Notes: a model not told the origin generated them from the letters alone. A stretch of 43,926 nt of DNA from Bacillota bacterium (GCA_022706785.1 JAKJBW010000016.1:1-43926); one strand, 5' to 3'; positions 33,643 to 43,217 are shown, counted from the first letter of the stretch. Made by a program: numbers and translations.

Positions 33643-34151
33643 AGCATAATATCATAGCGCAAAAGTGTCTTAAACGCATTTTTGTGTTTGCCGCATGCGC
33701 GGCGTTTACCGTGGCGCTGACCGCGTGCGGTATGCAGTCAAACCGTCAGAATACGCAGGACGCGCAGCTTGGCGCTACGCCCGGCACAAACGACAATATG
33801 GTTACAGAGGATATTGCGCGCAATCAGAGAATAGGACTGTCGGGCGCACTCTCACAGCTCAATCTGGGTAATGTGGCAAACCAAAGCGCACTGCCGCTTG
33901 GGCTCTACAACGCCTCAAGCGACTCAAAGGGCTGTTCACTCGCCTTGGGCGACAACAACACCTGCTCGCTGTCTTACGTTAACGACGATGGCAAAACGGT
34001 ATGCTACAACGGTCCGGCCACAATATCGGGCGATAAGATCGTAATCAACGACAGTGCGACAGGCCAGCAGGTCAGCTGCGACTATAAGCTTGAAGGCAAT
34101 TCGTGTAAGCTTGGCATAAACGGCAAGACCTATACTTGTCAAAAAAGGTAA
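33639..34151 (+). CDS. Putative lipoprotein, unknown function
   Basis: 170 aa. The signal peptide ends in LTACG, a good lipobox with the lipidated Cys at about residue 30. A low-complexity N/Q/T-rich linker follows (about 32-70), then a compact domain with several Cys residues (SKGCSLALGDNNTCSLSY, CYNGPATI, VSCDYKLEGNSC and TYTC) and repeated beta turns; six Cys could form disulfides outside the membrane. No family recognised. AAAAGGAG lies 7 nt before the ATG. Flanked by its own promoter and a strong terminator. Confidence 0.78.
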   Translation: MKHNIIAQKCLKRIFVFAACAAFTVALTACGMQSNRQNTQDAQLGATPGTNDNMVTEDIARNQRIGLSGALSQLNLGNVANQSALPLGLYNASSDSKGCSLALGDNNTCSLSYVNDDGKTVCYNGPATISGDKIVINDSATGQQVSCDYKLEGNSCKLGINGKTYTCQKR

Positions 34152-34166
34152 CAAGGTAACGCAGTA

Positions 34167-34198
34167 AAAAGGCGTCCCAAACGGGACGCCTTTTATGT
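34167..34198. terminator. Bidirectional terminator between the lipoprotein and ugpC-like genes
   Basis: AAAAGGCGTCCC pairs with GGGACGCCTTTT around a 4-nt loop. Both flanking genes converge on it. Confidence 0.85.
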
Positions 34199-34212
34199 AA
34201 AAATTTGAGGTG

Positions 34213-35325
34213 CTAGTTCAGGACAGTTGTTTCTGTATCTTTGTCAAATATGTGGATTTTGTTTGCGTCAAATGCCAGTTTAACAATATCGCCTATTTTG
34301 GCGGTCGACCTGCGGTTTACCCTGATGGTAAACATTGTGTTTGCGATATCAACGTAAAGATATGTTTCGGCGCCCATCATCTCGGTAACGTCGACATGTG
34401 CGTCAAGCACACATTCCGGCATGGCGGAGATGAAGCTCTCTTCATCGTGTATGTTTTCGGGGCGGATACCGATAACGACCTCTTTGCCGACATATCCGCT
34501 GCCTTCCAGCTTTGCGGCTCTGCCGTCGGGAAGCTTGACACTGTGCTCGCCAAAGGCAAGATACATGCCCTCGGCCCTTTTTTCAAGCCGCGCGTTGATA
34601 AAATTCATCTGCGGACTGCCCATGAAGCCTGCCACAAACAGATTGCATGGCTTATCATAGAGATTCTGAGGCGAGTCGACCTGCTGGATGAAGCCGTCCT
34701 TCATAACCACAATCCGGCTGCCCATGGTCATCGCTTCGGTCTGGTCGTGGGTAACGTAGATAAAGGTCGTCTTCAGGTCCTTGTGCAGCTTGCTTATTTC
34801 GGTTCTCATCTGCACACGCAGCTTGGCGTCCAGGTTGGAAAGCGGTTCGTCCATTAAAAATACCTTGGGTTCGCGGACAATGGCACGGCCCAGCGCCACA
34901 CGCTGTCTCTGGCCGCCCGATAAGGCCTTGGGCTTTCTGTCGAGCAGGTGCTCAATATCCAAAATAGCGGCGGCTTCATGCACACGCCTTTTGATATCCT
35001 CCTTTGGCGTCCTTCTCAGTTTGAGGCCAAAAGCCATATTTTCAAAGACGGTCATGTGCGGATAAAGCGCGTAGTTCTGGAAAACCATAGCGATATCCCT
35101 GTCTTTGGGCGCAACCTCGTTTACCAGTCTGCCGTCAATGTAGAGCTCGCCGTCGCTGATTTCCTCAAGGCCGGCTATCATTCTTAAGGTAGTGGACTTG
35201 CCGCAGCCCGAAGGTCCGACCAGCACAATAAATTCCTTATCCTCGATTTCCAGGTTGAAATCGCTTACCGCGACCACGCCGCCCGAGTATCTTTTGTATA
35301 GGCCTTTCAACGTTAAATCTGCCAT
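34213..35325 (-). CDS. Sugar ABC transporter ATP-binding protein (MsmK/UgpC type)
   Basis: 370 aa. The nucleotide-binding domain has GPSGCGKSTTLRM, FQNYALYPHMTV, ALSGGQRQRVALGRAI, MDEPLSNLDAKLR and VTHDQTEAMT, all intact. The C-terminal ~130 residues (from about 240) form the MalK-like OB/regulatory domain with GIRPENIHDE. Such ATPases serve several carbohydrate uptake systems. No permease or binding protein lies in the window, which is typical of a shared MsmK-like subunit. AAAGGGG lies 10 nt before the ATG; an extended -10 element is upstream. Confidence 0.93.
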   Translation of the reverse strand: MADLTLKGLYKRYSGGVVAVSDFNLEIEDKEFIVLVGPSGCGKSTTLRMIAGLEEISDGELYIDGRLVNEVAPKDRDIAMVFQNYALYPHMTVFENMAFGLKLRRTPKEDIKRRVHEAAAILDIEHLLDRKPKALSGGQRQRVALGRAIVREPKVFLMDEPLSNLDAKLRVQMRTEISKLHKDLKTTFIYVTHDQTEAMTMGSRIVVMKDGFIQQVDSPQNLYDKPCNLFVAGFMGSPQMNFINARLEKRAEGMYLAFGEHSVKLPDGRAAKLEGSGYVGKEVVIGIRPENIHDEESFISAMPECVLDAHVDVTEMMGAETYLYVDIANTMFTIRVNRRSTAKIGDIVKLAFDANKIHIFDKDTETTVLN

Positions 35326-35388
35326 TGATCCTGTTACCCCTTTCTGTTATATGCAAAGTTAATCCGCATCGCGTCATTACGCTATAAC

Positions 35389-35397
35389 ATTATAACA
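35389..35397 (-). promoter_or_regulatory. Extended -10 promoter of the MsmK-like gene
   Basis: TGTTATAAT on the minus strand (rc of 35389-35397) matches the extended -10 TGNTATAAT, 65 bp before the start codon. The -35 side is only T-rich. Confidence 0.5.
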
Positions 35398-35535
35398 CAC
35401 GAAACGACAAAAAAACATGTACCATATCGCCAAAGTTGGATCGGCGGTTTTGTATACTTTGCACAGCGAAAAAATAAGGCGCGTCAGGAAAGGATATTGC
35501 CGCGCAGCCATACGTTGCCGCGGCTTATAAAAATT

Positions 35536-37602
35536 TTATTTTTCCGCCTCGGCGTTTGCTTTGGATTCTTCGATCACCTTTTGCGCGACATTTGCCGGGG
35601 CTTCCTCATAACGCGCAAACTCAAAGCTGAAACGGCCGCGTCCTTGCGTCATGGAACGCAGATCGGTAGCATATTTAAACATTTCAGCGACAGGCACCTC
35701 AGCGTCGACCTCTCCGGAGCCCATGCCGAGGATGCGGCCTCTGCGCTTGTTGATATCGCCGATGACATCACCCATCAGCGAATCGGGCACCTTTGCGTGC
35801 AGGCGGCCTATGGGCTCTAACAGGACAGGCTTTGCCTGCGCAAGGCCGTTTTTGAAAGCCAATGAAGCTGCCACCTTAAACGCCATTTCGGAGGAATCGA
35901 CAGGGTGGTAGGAACCGTCGAGCAAAGTGGCTTTCAGGTTAACGACAGGGTAGCCTGCCAGAACGCCGTGCGCCATACAGTCGCGCAAGCCCTTTTCAAC
36001 GGCGGGGAAGAAGTTTCTGGGGACAGAGCCGCCGAACACGCTTTCCGCAAATTCCAGGCTATCCTCGGTGCCGGGCTCAAATTCGATCCACACATGCCCA
36101 TACTGACCATGGCCGCCCGACTGCTTTTTATGCTTGCCTTCCACCTTTGCCTTGCCCTTTATGGTTTCGCGGTAGGGCACTATGGGAGCGTCAAGCTTAA
36201 CGCCGACGCCGTATTTTGTTTTGAGCTTGCTTACAATAACGTCAAGATGCTGTTCGCCCTGGCCTTCTATCAGCATCTGGTGCGTTTCGGCGTTGTTGGT
36301 CACCTTGAAGGTGGGGTCTTCCTCTGTCAGCTTGTTAAGGCCGGCGTGGATTTTTTCCTCATCGCCCTTCGCCATGGGCAGAATTGCCATGGAGATGACA
36401 GGCGCAGGATATTCAATCGCGCCCAGCGCGATATTTTTGCCAGCGTCACACAGCGTATCGCCCGTATTGGTGGCGGCAAGCTTGGTCACAGCGCCGATAT
36501 CGCCTGCGCCCACGCTGTCTGTTTCGGTTTGCTTTTTGCCTTTGATAAAATACAAACGGCCTATTTTCTCATTTGTTTCTTTATTAGCATTATATACCGT
36601 AGTGTCGGACCGCATGACACCGGAGAGTACACGAAAGACCGACAGCTTGCCTACATACGGGTCCGCCACCGTTTTAAACACGACCGCCGCAAGCGCTTCG
36701 GAATCCTTGGCCTCAAGCTTCACAGCGCCGCCGGTCTTTTTATCTGTTGCTTCAAACGCGCCAATATCGGCGGGGCTTGGCATGTACTCCGCTATGGCGT
36801 CGAGCAAAAGGCTTACGCCTGCGCCTTTGCCAAGCTCGCCGCACAGAACCGGAATGATCACGCCGTCCTTTATGCCGGCTTTGATCCCTGCGGCAAACTC
36901 CTCATCGGTGAAGCTCTGGCCGTCAAAGTATTTTTCCATCAGTTCCTCACTGGTTTCGGCGATCTGCTCTGTCAGCGCATCGCGCGCTTCGGCTATGGCG
37001 TCCGCCATATCGGCCGGAACAGAGGATGATTTTGCCTTAAAGCCGTCGAACTCGTAGGCACTTTGTTTGATGACGTCAACAAATCCCGCGAGCTTTTCGT
37101 TTTTGATAATGGGGATGACAAATGCGCTCACAGCAGTACCGAAGCTGTCCTTAAGCTGTGAGAGCACGCCTGAAAAATTTGCGCGGTCATCATCGAGTTT
37201 ATTAACAAAAATCATCATGGGAAGCTTCTTTGCCGCAGCATAGCCAAAAACGTTTTCGGTGCCCACAGCAATGCCGCTTCTTCCGCTCACCACCATCAGC
37301 ATGCTGTCGCAGCCGCGCAGGCCTTCCGCCACGCCGCCGACAAAATCAAAGTACCCGGGTGTGTCTATCAGATTAATTTTGGTTTTGTTCCATTCCAGAG
37401 GCGCTACCGCCGTACTGATTGAAAAACCGCGCTTTACCTCCTCGGGATCGTAATCGGTGACAGATGTGCCGTCCGCCACGTTTCCGAAACGATCTGTTGC
37501 GCCTGCGCAGAACAGCATTCCCTCGCAAAGCGTGGTTTTGCCTGCCCTGCCGTGGCCTGTCAGGCAGATGTTGCGGATGTTATTTGCCTGGTACTTGTTC
37601 AT
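35536..37602 (-). CDS. EF-G-like GTPase (EF-G-2/FusA2 class)
   Basis: 688 aa from the ATG preceded by AGGAGG. G1 is GHGRAGKT (about 16-23), G3 is DTPGYFDF (Tyr84), and G4 is NKLD. All EF-G domains are recognisable, including the domain IV segment QSGGHGQYGHVWIEF and the C-terminal GMGSGEVDAEVPVAEMFKY. The G3 position is His in canonical EF-G (DTPGHVDF), where it activates hydrolysis; Tyr here marks the EF-G-2/FusA2-type paralogue, as in Thermus EF-G-2. Function is not settled, and the canonical fusA must lie elsewhere. It is not beside rpsL/rpsG/tuf, consistent with a paralogue. Confidence 0.92.
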   Translation of the reverse strand: MNKYQANNIRNICLTGHGRAGKTTLCEGMLFCAGATDRFGNVADGTSVTDYDPEEVKRGFSISTAVAPLEWNKTKINLIDTPGYFDFVGGVAEGLRGCDSMLMVVSGRSGIAVGTENVFGYAAAKKLPMMIFVNKLDDDRANFSGVLSQLKDSFGTAVSAFVIPIIKNEKLAGFVDVIKQSAYEFDGFKAKSSSVPADMADAIAEARDALTEQIAETSEELMEKYFDGQSFTDEEFAAGIKAGIKDGVIIPVLCGELGKGAGVSLLLDAIAEYMPSPADIGAFEATDKKTGGAVKLEAKDSEALAAVVFKTVADPYVGKLSVFRVLSGVMRSDTTVYNANKETNEKIGRLYFIKGKKQTETDSVGAGDIGAVTKLAATNTGDTLCDAGKNIALGAIEYPAPVISMAILPMAKGDEEKIHAGLNKLTEEDPTFKVTNNAETHQMLIEGQGEQHLDVIVSKLKTKYGVGVKLDAPIVPYRETIKGKAKVEGKHKKQSGGHGQYGHVWIEFEPGTEDSLEFAESVFGGSVPRNFFPAVEKGLRDCMAHGVLAGYPVVNLKATLLDGSYHPVDSSEMAFKVAASLAFKNGLAQAKPVLLEPIGRLHAKVPDSLMGDVIGDINKRRGRILGMGSGEVDAEVPVAEMFKYATDLRSMTQGRGRFSFEFARYEEAPANVAQKVIEESKANAEAEK

Positions 37603-38029
37603 TTTTGTTTTCCTCCTCATATATTTTATCTGTGAAAATTCAGCAATAATATCAGGATGCGGTTAAAAGGAACAACAAGCCGCGCACAGCCGGCAATCCT
37701 TGCGGCGCGCCGCGGCCAATACTTAACTATATTCTAGGGGGGCGCCAGATTTTCCTTTTTGAATAGTTGCTAATATTAAAAATTATATTTGTGCTTTTTG
37801 CACAAAGCAGCGGGCACAGTATTCAACAAAAACACAGAATTTATGCCGTGTTTTATCCGCATCTTTGGCGTGGGCTGCTTTTTTATGTGTTTTTGTGCCT
37901 AAACAGTAATTATTATATTTATTTAACGGCGGAATTATTGTATAATAAAATGCGAATTATGCAAAGACCAATGAAGATGCCCGCCCCGCTGTATCCATCG
38001 GGCGGCCTGGGATAAAGGAGGAATATGCT
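37603..38029. other. Divergent intergenic region of the EF-G-like gene and aroA
   Basis: A/T-rich, no gene. A good TATAAT (37941-37946) lies 84 bp before aroA, but its -35 side is weak. Nothing else is recognised in 427 bp. Confidence 0.45.
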
Positions 38030-39295
38030 TTGACTATTGTGCCCGTGAGGCGTGTGAGAGGGGAGCTTTTTGTGCCGGGGGATAAGTCCATCTCGCACCG
38101 CAGTATCATGCTCGGCGCACTCGCAAGCGGAACAACGCGCGTGCAGGGGTTTTTAAACGGCGCCGACTGCCTCTCAACCATAGACTGTTTTGCCAGGATG
38201 GGCATACAAATCGACGTAAACGGCGATAGTGTGACGGTTTACGGCAAGGGTATGCGCGGCCTGTCACAGCCGGCGCAGGCGCTGTATACCGGCAATTCAG
38301 GCACCACAACGCGCCTGCTGACAGGCCTTCTGGCCGCCCAGCGGTTTGATTCGGTCATTGACGGTGACGCGTCTATCAGAAAACGTCCTATGGCGCATGT
38401 CAAAACGCCGCTTGAGCTGATGGGGGCGCGCATAGAAGGCGATTTCTGCCCTGTGCGCATAACTGCCGCCCCGCTCCGCGGCATTGCATATTCACTGCCC
38501 GTCGCGTCGGCACAGCTAAAATCCGCCGTGCTGCTGGCTGCGCTCTACGCCGAAGGCCCCACGCTCATACATGAGCCGCAGATAAGCCGCGACCATACCG
38601 AGCGTATGCTTTCACATATGGGCGCAAGTGTCGCACATGACGGTTATACCATAACGTGCGAGCCTGTGTCAAGGCTGACCGCGGCGGACTTCAAGGTGTG
38701 CGGCGACATTTCCTCGGCGGCGTTTTTCATGGTGGCGGCGGCGATTGTGCCCGATTCGCAGGTCACGCTGAGGGATGTGGGCATAAACCCCACGCGCACA
38801 GGTATCATAGACGTTTTAAAGCAGATGGGTGCGGATATGAAGGTGGAGAATGTGCGCGACCTTGGGGGAGAACCAGTTGCCGACATTACGGTGTCGTCCT
38901 CACCGCTGAAGGGGATTCGCATAGGCGGGGATATGATTCCGCGCCTTATTGATGAACTGCCCGTGCTTGCCGTTGCGGCGGCGTTTGCCGAAGGGGTCAC
39001 GCAGATAGAGGATGCGCAGCAGCTAAGGGTCAAGGAAACGGACAGGATAGCCGCCGTAACGACCGAGCTTGCCCGCGCGAACGTGGATGCCACAGCCACA
39101 AGCGACGGCATGGTGATCACCGGCGGCCGGCAGGTGCGCGGTGCAGCTTTCAAAACCTACCACGACCACCGCATGGCAATGAGCATGGCGGTTCTGGCGC
39201 TGGCTGCGCATGGCGAAAGCAGCATAGAAAATCCGCAGGTTGTGGATATTTCCTTCCCCGGTTTTTTCGAAATGCTAAATCAGCTGACGGCCTGA
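38030..39295 (+). CDS. aroA: 3-phosphoshikimate 1-carboxyvinyltransferase (EPSP synthase)
   Basis: 421 aa. GDKSISHRSIMLGALASG, NSGTTTRLLTGLL, GDASIRKRPMAHV, GDISSAAFFMVAA and YHDHRMAMSMAV are the conserved substrate-binding segments; LRVKETDRIAA carries the late Asp and Arg. It condenses shikimate-3-phosphate with phosphoenolpyruvate in aromatic amino-acid synthesis. The start is TTG, 9 nt after AAAGGAGG; an out-of-frame ATG-CTT-TGA lies between them. No other aro gene is adjacent. Followed by a terminator. Confidence 0.96.
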   Translation: MTIVPVRRVRGELFVPGDKSISHRSIMLGALASGTTRVQGFLNGADCLSTIDCFARMGIQIDVNGDSVTVYGKGMRGLSQPAQALYTGNSGTTTRLLTGLLAAQRFDSVIDGDASIRKRPMAHVKTPLELMGARIEGDFCPVRITAAPLRGIAYSLPVASAQLKSAVLLAALYAEGPTLIHEPQISRDHTERMLSHMGASVAHDGYTITCEPVSRLTAADFKVCGDISSAAFFMVAAAIVPDSQVTLRDVGINPTRTGIIDVLKQMGADMKVENVRDLGGEPVADITVSSSPLKGIRIGGDMIPRLIDELPVLAVAAAFAEGVTQIEDAQQLRVKETDRIAAVTTELARANVDATATSDGMVITGGRQVRGAAFKTYHDHRMAMSMAVLALAAHGESSIENPQVVDISFPGFFEMLNQLTA

Positions 39296-39346
39296 AAACG
39301 GGCTGTGCCCGGTATGTGATCCGGTACCGGCTTTGATATAAAGGAC

Positions 39347-39402
39347 AAAAGCCTTCGTTCCGGCTGCGGTGCATTGCCCCAGCAGGACGAAGGCCTTTAT
39401 TA
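39347..39402 (+). terminator. Terminator of aroA
   Basis: AAAAGCCTTCGT (39348-) pairs with GACGAAGGCCTTT across a 13-nt or longer loop and ends in a T-rich tract. Confidence 0.65.
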
Positions 39403-39493
39403 TTTTACAGGGGATTACGCTAAATCAGCTCTTTGGGCACAACCCTGAAGCATACGCCGTATTTATGGCGCAAGTGCAGCGGGAGCGGCCTGC

Positions 39494-41227
39494 CTACAGG
39501 CCAAAGCGGCTGCGCACAGCGCCCATAATGTAGTTGAGCTGGCCTTCGGCCTTGTCCATACTGCCGGCTGCCGTACTGAAATACAGCTTCACCTTAGGCT
39601 CGGTGCCGGACGGGCGGATCGCCACAAAGGTGGCCTCGTCGGCCATATAGAATTTGAGGACGTTGCTTTTGGGGTAGTCGCCCAGTGCGACGCTACTGCC
39701 GTCTGACAGGTATTCCCTGTTCTCTAAAAAGTCCTGCTTCCTGACTATCTTTATGCTCCCGAACTCATCGGGCATATTTTCCCTTGTGCTTTGCATGATG
39801 TGCGCTATTCTCTCCATGCCGTCCTTGCCGGGCAGGACGATCGGGATGGTCTTTTCAGCATAGTAGCCGTACTTTTCATAAAGCGCAATAAGCCCGTCGT
39901 AGAGGGTCATGCCGCGCGCATGGTAGGAAGCCGCCATTTCACAGATAAGCATCACAGTGCTGACGGCGTCCTTGTCGCGCACATACGGGAATGGCAAATA
40001 GCCGTAGCTCTCTTCAAAGCCGAATTCATATGTGAATGACTGCTCATGCTCAAATTTTGCGATGCGGTCGGCAAAGAATTTAAAACCTGTCAGCACATTA
40101 AAAAGCGTAACATTGTAGGCTTTTGCAATGGCGTCGATCAGCTCCGTGGTGACGACTGATTTTATGATCGCCGAGCGCGGCGTTAAAACGCCTTTTGCCT
40201 GTTTTGCCGAAAGCACATACTCGCACAAAAGCGCGCCCGTCTGGTTGCCCGACAGCGTGCGGTATTTGCCCGAAGCGTCGCGCACCACCACGCCAACGCG
40301 GTCGGCGTCGGGGTCTGTGCCCACAATCAGCGACGCGTTATGCCGCCGGGCAAGCTCGGTGGCCAGCGCAAACCCTTCCATATCCTCCGGATTGGGGGAC
40401 TTAACGGTGGAAAAATCGGGATCAGCCACCGCCTGATGCGGTTCAACGATAAGGTTTTTGACACCTATACGGTCTAAAATCGCGGTCACAGGCCTCAGGC
40501 CTGTGCCGTGAAACGGGGTGTAGACCAGTGAAAAATCGTCTGCCGTCTGCGTGATTATCTCAGGGTTGATGCTGTGCGACGCCACCGTATCCAGAAATGC
40601 CTGGTCGGCTGCCTCGCCTATCATTTCAAAAAGCGGATTTTGCCCAAGCTCGTCATCACTGATCATTTCGGTGTGGCCAAACATGTCAAGGCTTTGTATT
40701 GCCGCCACCACCCGATCGCTTGCCGCCATGGCAAGCTGGCCGCCGTCGGGGCCGTAGGCTTTAAAGCCGTTGTATTCCCTGGGGTTATGGCTTGCCGTTA
40801 TCATCACGCCGGCAGCCGCGCCAAGCCTGCGGACAGCAAAGGATATCTCGGGCACGGCATGGGGCGACTCAAAAAAGTACACCTTTATACCTGCCGCCAC
40901 CATGACTTTTGCGGTTTCGCGCGCGAAAATATCTGAAAAACGGCGTATGTCGCGGCTTATGACCACACCCGCATTTTGTCCGCCTTCAGAGGCAATATGC
41001 TGCGCAAGCCCCGCCGCCGCACGCCTGACCGTATAGCGGTTCATACGGTTGGTGCCCATGCCGCAGACGCCGCGCATCCCGGCGGTGCCGAACGCCAGGT
41101 CACAGTAGAATCTGTCTTCAATTTGCGCTGTGTCCGCCGTGATCTGCAAAAGCTCGGTCCTTTCATTTTCTTCTAAAACAGGCTGGCTCAGCCACTCATG
41201 ATATAAATCAATCGAAGGTTTTCTCAT
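39494..41227 (-). CDS. Alpha-D-phosphohexomutase (phosphoglucomutase/phosphomannomutase)
   Basis: 577 aa. The phosphoserine loop is GVMITASHNPREYNG (about 140), the metal-binding loop is GTDPDADRVGVV, the sugar-specificity loop lies around FEESYGYLPF, and RPSGTEPKVKLYF binds the phosphate. All four active-site segments are present. It interconverts hexose-1- and hexose-6-phosphate for glycogen or wall-polymer precursors. Length matches PgcA-like enzymes of Firmicutes. The ATG at 41227, with AGAGG 6 nt upstream, is preferred over an upstream TTG. Confidence 0.94.
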   Translation of the reverse strand: MRKPSIDLYHEWLSQPVLEENERTELLQITADTAQIEDRFYCDLAFGTAGMRGVCGMGTNRMNRYTVRRAAAGLAQHIASEGGQNAGVVISRDIRRFSDIFARETAKVMVAAGIKVYFFESPHAVPEISFAVRRLGAAAGVMITASHNPREYNGFKAYGPDGGQLAMAASDRVVAAIQSLDMFGHTEMISDDELGQNPLFEMIGEAADQAFLDTVASHSINPEIITQTADDFSLVYTPFHGTGLRPVTAILDRIGVKNLIVEPHQAVADPDFSTVKSPNPEDMEGFALATELARRHNASLIVGTDPDADRVGVVVRDASGKYRTLSGNQTGALLCEYVLSAKQAKGVLTPRSAIIKSVVTTELIDAIAKAYNVTLFNVLTGFKFFADRIAKFEHEQSFTYEFGFEESYGYLPFPYVRDKDAVSTVMLICEMAASYHARGMTLYDGLIALYEKYGYYAEKTIPIVLPGKDGMERIAHIMQSTRENMPDEFGSIKIVRKQDFLENREYLSDGSSVALGDYPKSNVLKFYMADEATFVAIRPSGTEPKVKLYFSTAAGSMDKAEGQLNYIMGAVRSRFGL

Positions 41228-41544
41228 GTCGTCCTCTTTTCCCAAGACAAGACGCGGGCCATGCTGCGCATGAGCCTGCGTCTGTAATAATTGTTATTAT
41301 ACTGTATTTTGACAAGAGGCAAGGACCGCCGGGATAAGTTATCATGACAGAGCGAAGCCTTTGGCGCCACTCTGCGCTACGCGGGCTTGCTCATACTTGG
41401 CAAGCCGGGTGAAAATCTCAACGGCCCCCGCCCATCCGAATTCAAAAATCAAAGGGGCAAACGATGTTACAGACGCATTGTATTACAATGCTGCCCGCAT
41501 GTCAATTAACAAAATATGAATAATTTTTAAATTTAGGCGCATTT
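41228..41544. other. Intergenic region between phosphohexomutase and sigF
   Basis: No gene. A minus-strand TATAAT (rc of 41296-41301) with a poor -35 may be the mutase promoter. Two small palindromes are visible, GGCTTGC..GCAAGCC (about 41388-41408) and GCATTGTATTACAATGC (about 41475-41491); the second may lie at the end of the spoIIA transcript. Confidence 0.45.
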
Positions 41545-42273
41545 TCAGCGTTCCGCGAGCTCGCCGCGCAGGAGGCAGAGCACCTTCTTTTCAAGGCGGG
41601 ACACCTGAACCTGGCTCACGCCCAGCAAAGCCGCCACCTGTGACTGGGTCTTGTCCTGGAAATAGCGCAGCACGATAAGCTGCCGCTCCCTGGCGGGCAG
41701 CCGCTCAAGCACCTCGCAAAGCGCAAGGTGGTTGACGATATCGCCTTCGTTTTGGCAATCCATCCCGGTGCGCTCAATCAGCGGCGCCATATCGGAATCC
41801 TCGCCCGCAAAAAGCGACTCGGGCGGACAGGCGGCCTCAAGCGCCAGGACGATATCCTCCGCATGGACGCCCAGGCGTTCGGACAGCTGGCCTATGGTGG
41901 GCGCCTCGCCAGTTTCCTTTTGCATGATTTCGGACGTGGCGCGCGCCCTGACAGCCAGCTCCTTTACGCCCCGGCTGACCTTAAGGGGGCCGTCGTCGCG
42001 CAGGAACCGTTTAATTTCGCCCATTATCATGGGTACTGCGTAGGTCGAAAATTTTACGCCATAGCTAAAGTCAAATTTGGAAATGGCTTTCAAAAGCCCC
42101 ATACAACCTATCTGAAACAGATCGTCGGTTTCACAGCCGCGGCCAGAAAGCCGCTTCACCACGCTCCACACAAGGCCTGTGTTTTCCTCCACCAGCCTGT
42201 TTTTTGCGAGGGCATCCCCGTTTATCGCCAGCCGAAGCAGCTCATCCTGGTCCCAGTCGCGTTTTGCGCTCAC
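41545..42273 (-). CDS. sigF: Sporulation sigma factor F (forespore)
   Basis: 242 aa. Region 2 has DDLFQIGCMGLLKAISKFDF and VKFSTYAVPMIMGEIKRFLRDDG; region 3 has GEAPTIGQLSERLGVHAEDI; region 4 ends QSQVAALLGVSQVQVSRLEK. Position after spoIIAA and spoIIAB, not sequence alone, separates it from the very similar sigma G. It directs early forespore transcription when freed from SpoIIAB. The start is GTG, close behind GGTGAGG; spacing to spoIIAB is 52 bp. Confidence 0.95.
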   Translation of the reverse strand: MSAKRDWDQDELLRLAINGDALAKNRLVEENTGLVWSVVKRLSGRGCETDDLFQIGCMGLLKAISKFDFSYGVKFSTYAVPMIMGEIKRFLRDDGPLKVSRGVKELAVRARATSEIMQKETGEAPTIGQLSERLGVHAEDIVLALEAACPPESLFAGEDSDMAPLIERTGMDCQNEGDIVNHLALCEVLERLPARERQLIVLRYFQDKTQSQVAALLGVSQVQVSRLEKKVLCLLRGELAER

Positions 42274-42325
42274 ATTGCCTCACCCCAATTCCGTTATGCC
42301 TGTGCAGACAGCACTGCAGACCGGC

Positions 42326-42748
42326 TTAGCGACCCTTTATGGTTTTGCTCATGGTGACGTCGGTGCCCTCGCCGGGAGCGGAGCGCACACTGACAGAATC
42401 CATAAAGGTTTCCATTACGGTAAAGCCCATGCCGGAGCGCTCCATCTCGGGGTGGCTGGTGTAGAGCGGTTCCATGGCCTGTTCAAGATTTTCTATCCCG
42501 CGGCCGCTGTCCGACACGGTGACGGTAAGCGTATCGTTATTGATCTGGCACGAAATGGTGACGATTCCTTTCGTGTTTTCATAACCGTGAATAATAGCGT
42601 TTGTGACTGCCTCCGACAAGGCGGTTTTGATGTCGGACAGATCCTCAAGCGTGGGATCGAGCTGGCTGGCGAACGCGGCGACAGCAACTCTTGCAAAGCC
42701 TTCGTTAGACGATTTGCTCAAAAATTCAAGCTTCATACTGTTATCCAT
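42326..42748 (-). CDS. spoIIAB: Anti-sigma F factor and kinase SpoIIAB
   Basis: 140 aa. GHKL ATPase fold with [13 protein letters not shown] (N-box), DSGRGIEN (G1) and [11 protein letters not shown] (G2). It binds and holds sigma F in the predivisional cell and phosphorylates SpoIIAA. GGGAGGT lies 9 nt before the ATG. A later in-frame ATG (residue 5) is an alternative start. Confidence 0.95.
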   Translation of the reverse strand: MDNSMKLEFLSKSSNEGFARVAVAAFASQLDPTLEDLSDIKTALSEAVTNAIIHGYENTKGIVTISCQINNDTLTVTVSDSGRGIENLEQAMEPLYTSHPEMERSGMGFTVMETFMDSVSVRSAPGEGTDVTMSKTIKGR

Positions 42749-42767
42749 ATTTGTGACCTCCCCTTCA

Positions 42768-43103
42768 TCAAAGACATTGCAAGGCTTCGGATATGCTTTT
42801 TGCCCAGCCTACAATTTTATATATTCCGGAAATACTGATCAGCCTGTCCAATTGCGGGGATACCCCCGACAAAAACACCTTGCCGCCAGCCGCCACGGAA
42901 AGCCTGTAGCGGCCCATAATCAGCCCTATGCCCGAACTGTCCATAAATTTGAGCGCGGAAAGGTCAAATATAATATTGCGCGCGCGTCTGCGCCGAAACT
43001 CATAGTCTATCTTTTCACGCAGGCTTGCGGCGCCGTGATGGTCAAGATCATGGCTTAGCGAAACCACAAGCGCACGTTTCGCTGTTTCATAGCGCATCTC
43101 CAT
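42768..43103 (-). CDS. spoIIAA: Anti-anti-sigma factor SpoIIAA
   Basis: 111 aa, STAS domain. The phosphorylation site is [14 protein letters not shown] (the first or second Ser of the pair). When dephosphorylated by SpoIIE in the forespore, it binds SpoIIAB and frees sigma F. First gene of the operon; GGGGGCG lies about 10 nt before the ATG, and a sigma-H-like promoter is 70-100 bp upstream. The C-terminus is slightly divergent from Bacillus SpoIIAA. Confidence 0.95.
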   Translation of the reverse strand: MEMRYETAKRALVVSLSHDLDHHGAASLREKIDYEFRRRRARNIIFDLSALKFMDSSGIGLIMGRYRLSVAAGGKVFLSGVSPQLDRLISISGIYKIVGWAKSISEALQCL

Positions 43104-43172
43104 GATGTATACGCCCCCTTATCAAGTAGTTAAATCCGCATCCGCCCTCAGCGGAGCAGCTTCCAACAATTA

Positions 43173-43201
43173 ACATTCTAGTTTTTCCGGCCATATCCTT
43201 C
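43173..43201 (-). promoter_or_regulatory. Sigma-H-like promoter of the spoIIA operon
   Basis: On the minus strand GAAGGATAT (rc of 43193-43201) fully matches RNAGGAWWW, then an 11-bp spacer, then CTAGAATGT, which keeps the GAAT core of RNNGAATWW. Sigma H with Spo0A-P drives spoIIA in Bacillus. Confidence 0.65.
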
Positions 43202-43217
43202 CGCGAATTTGCACTAG

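Noticed and set aside
41350..41430. Further copy of the dispersed repeat between the mutase and sigF
   Set aside because: GCCGGGTGAAAATC resembles one segment of the repeat, but the pairing segments and the A/T stretch are missing, so the similarity is too weak.
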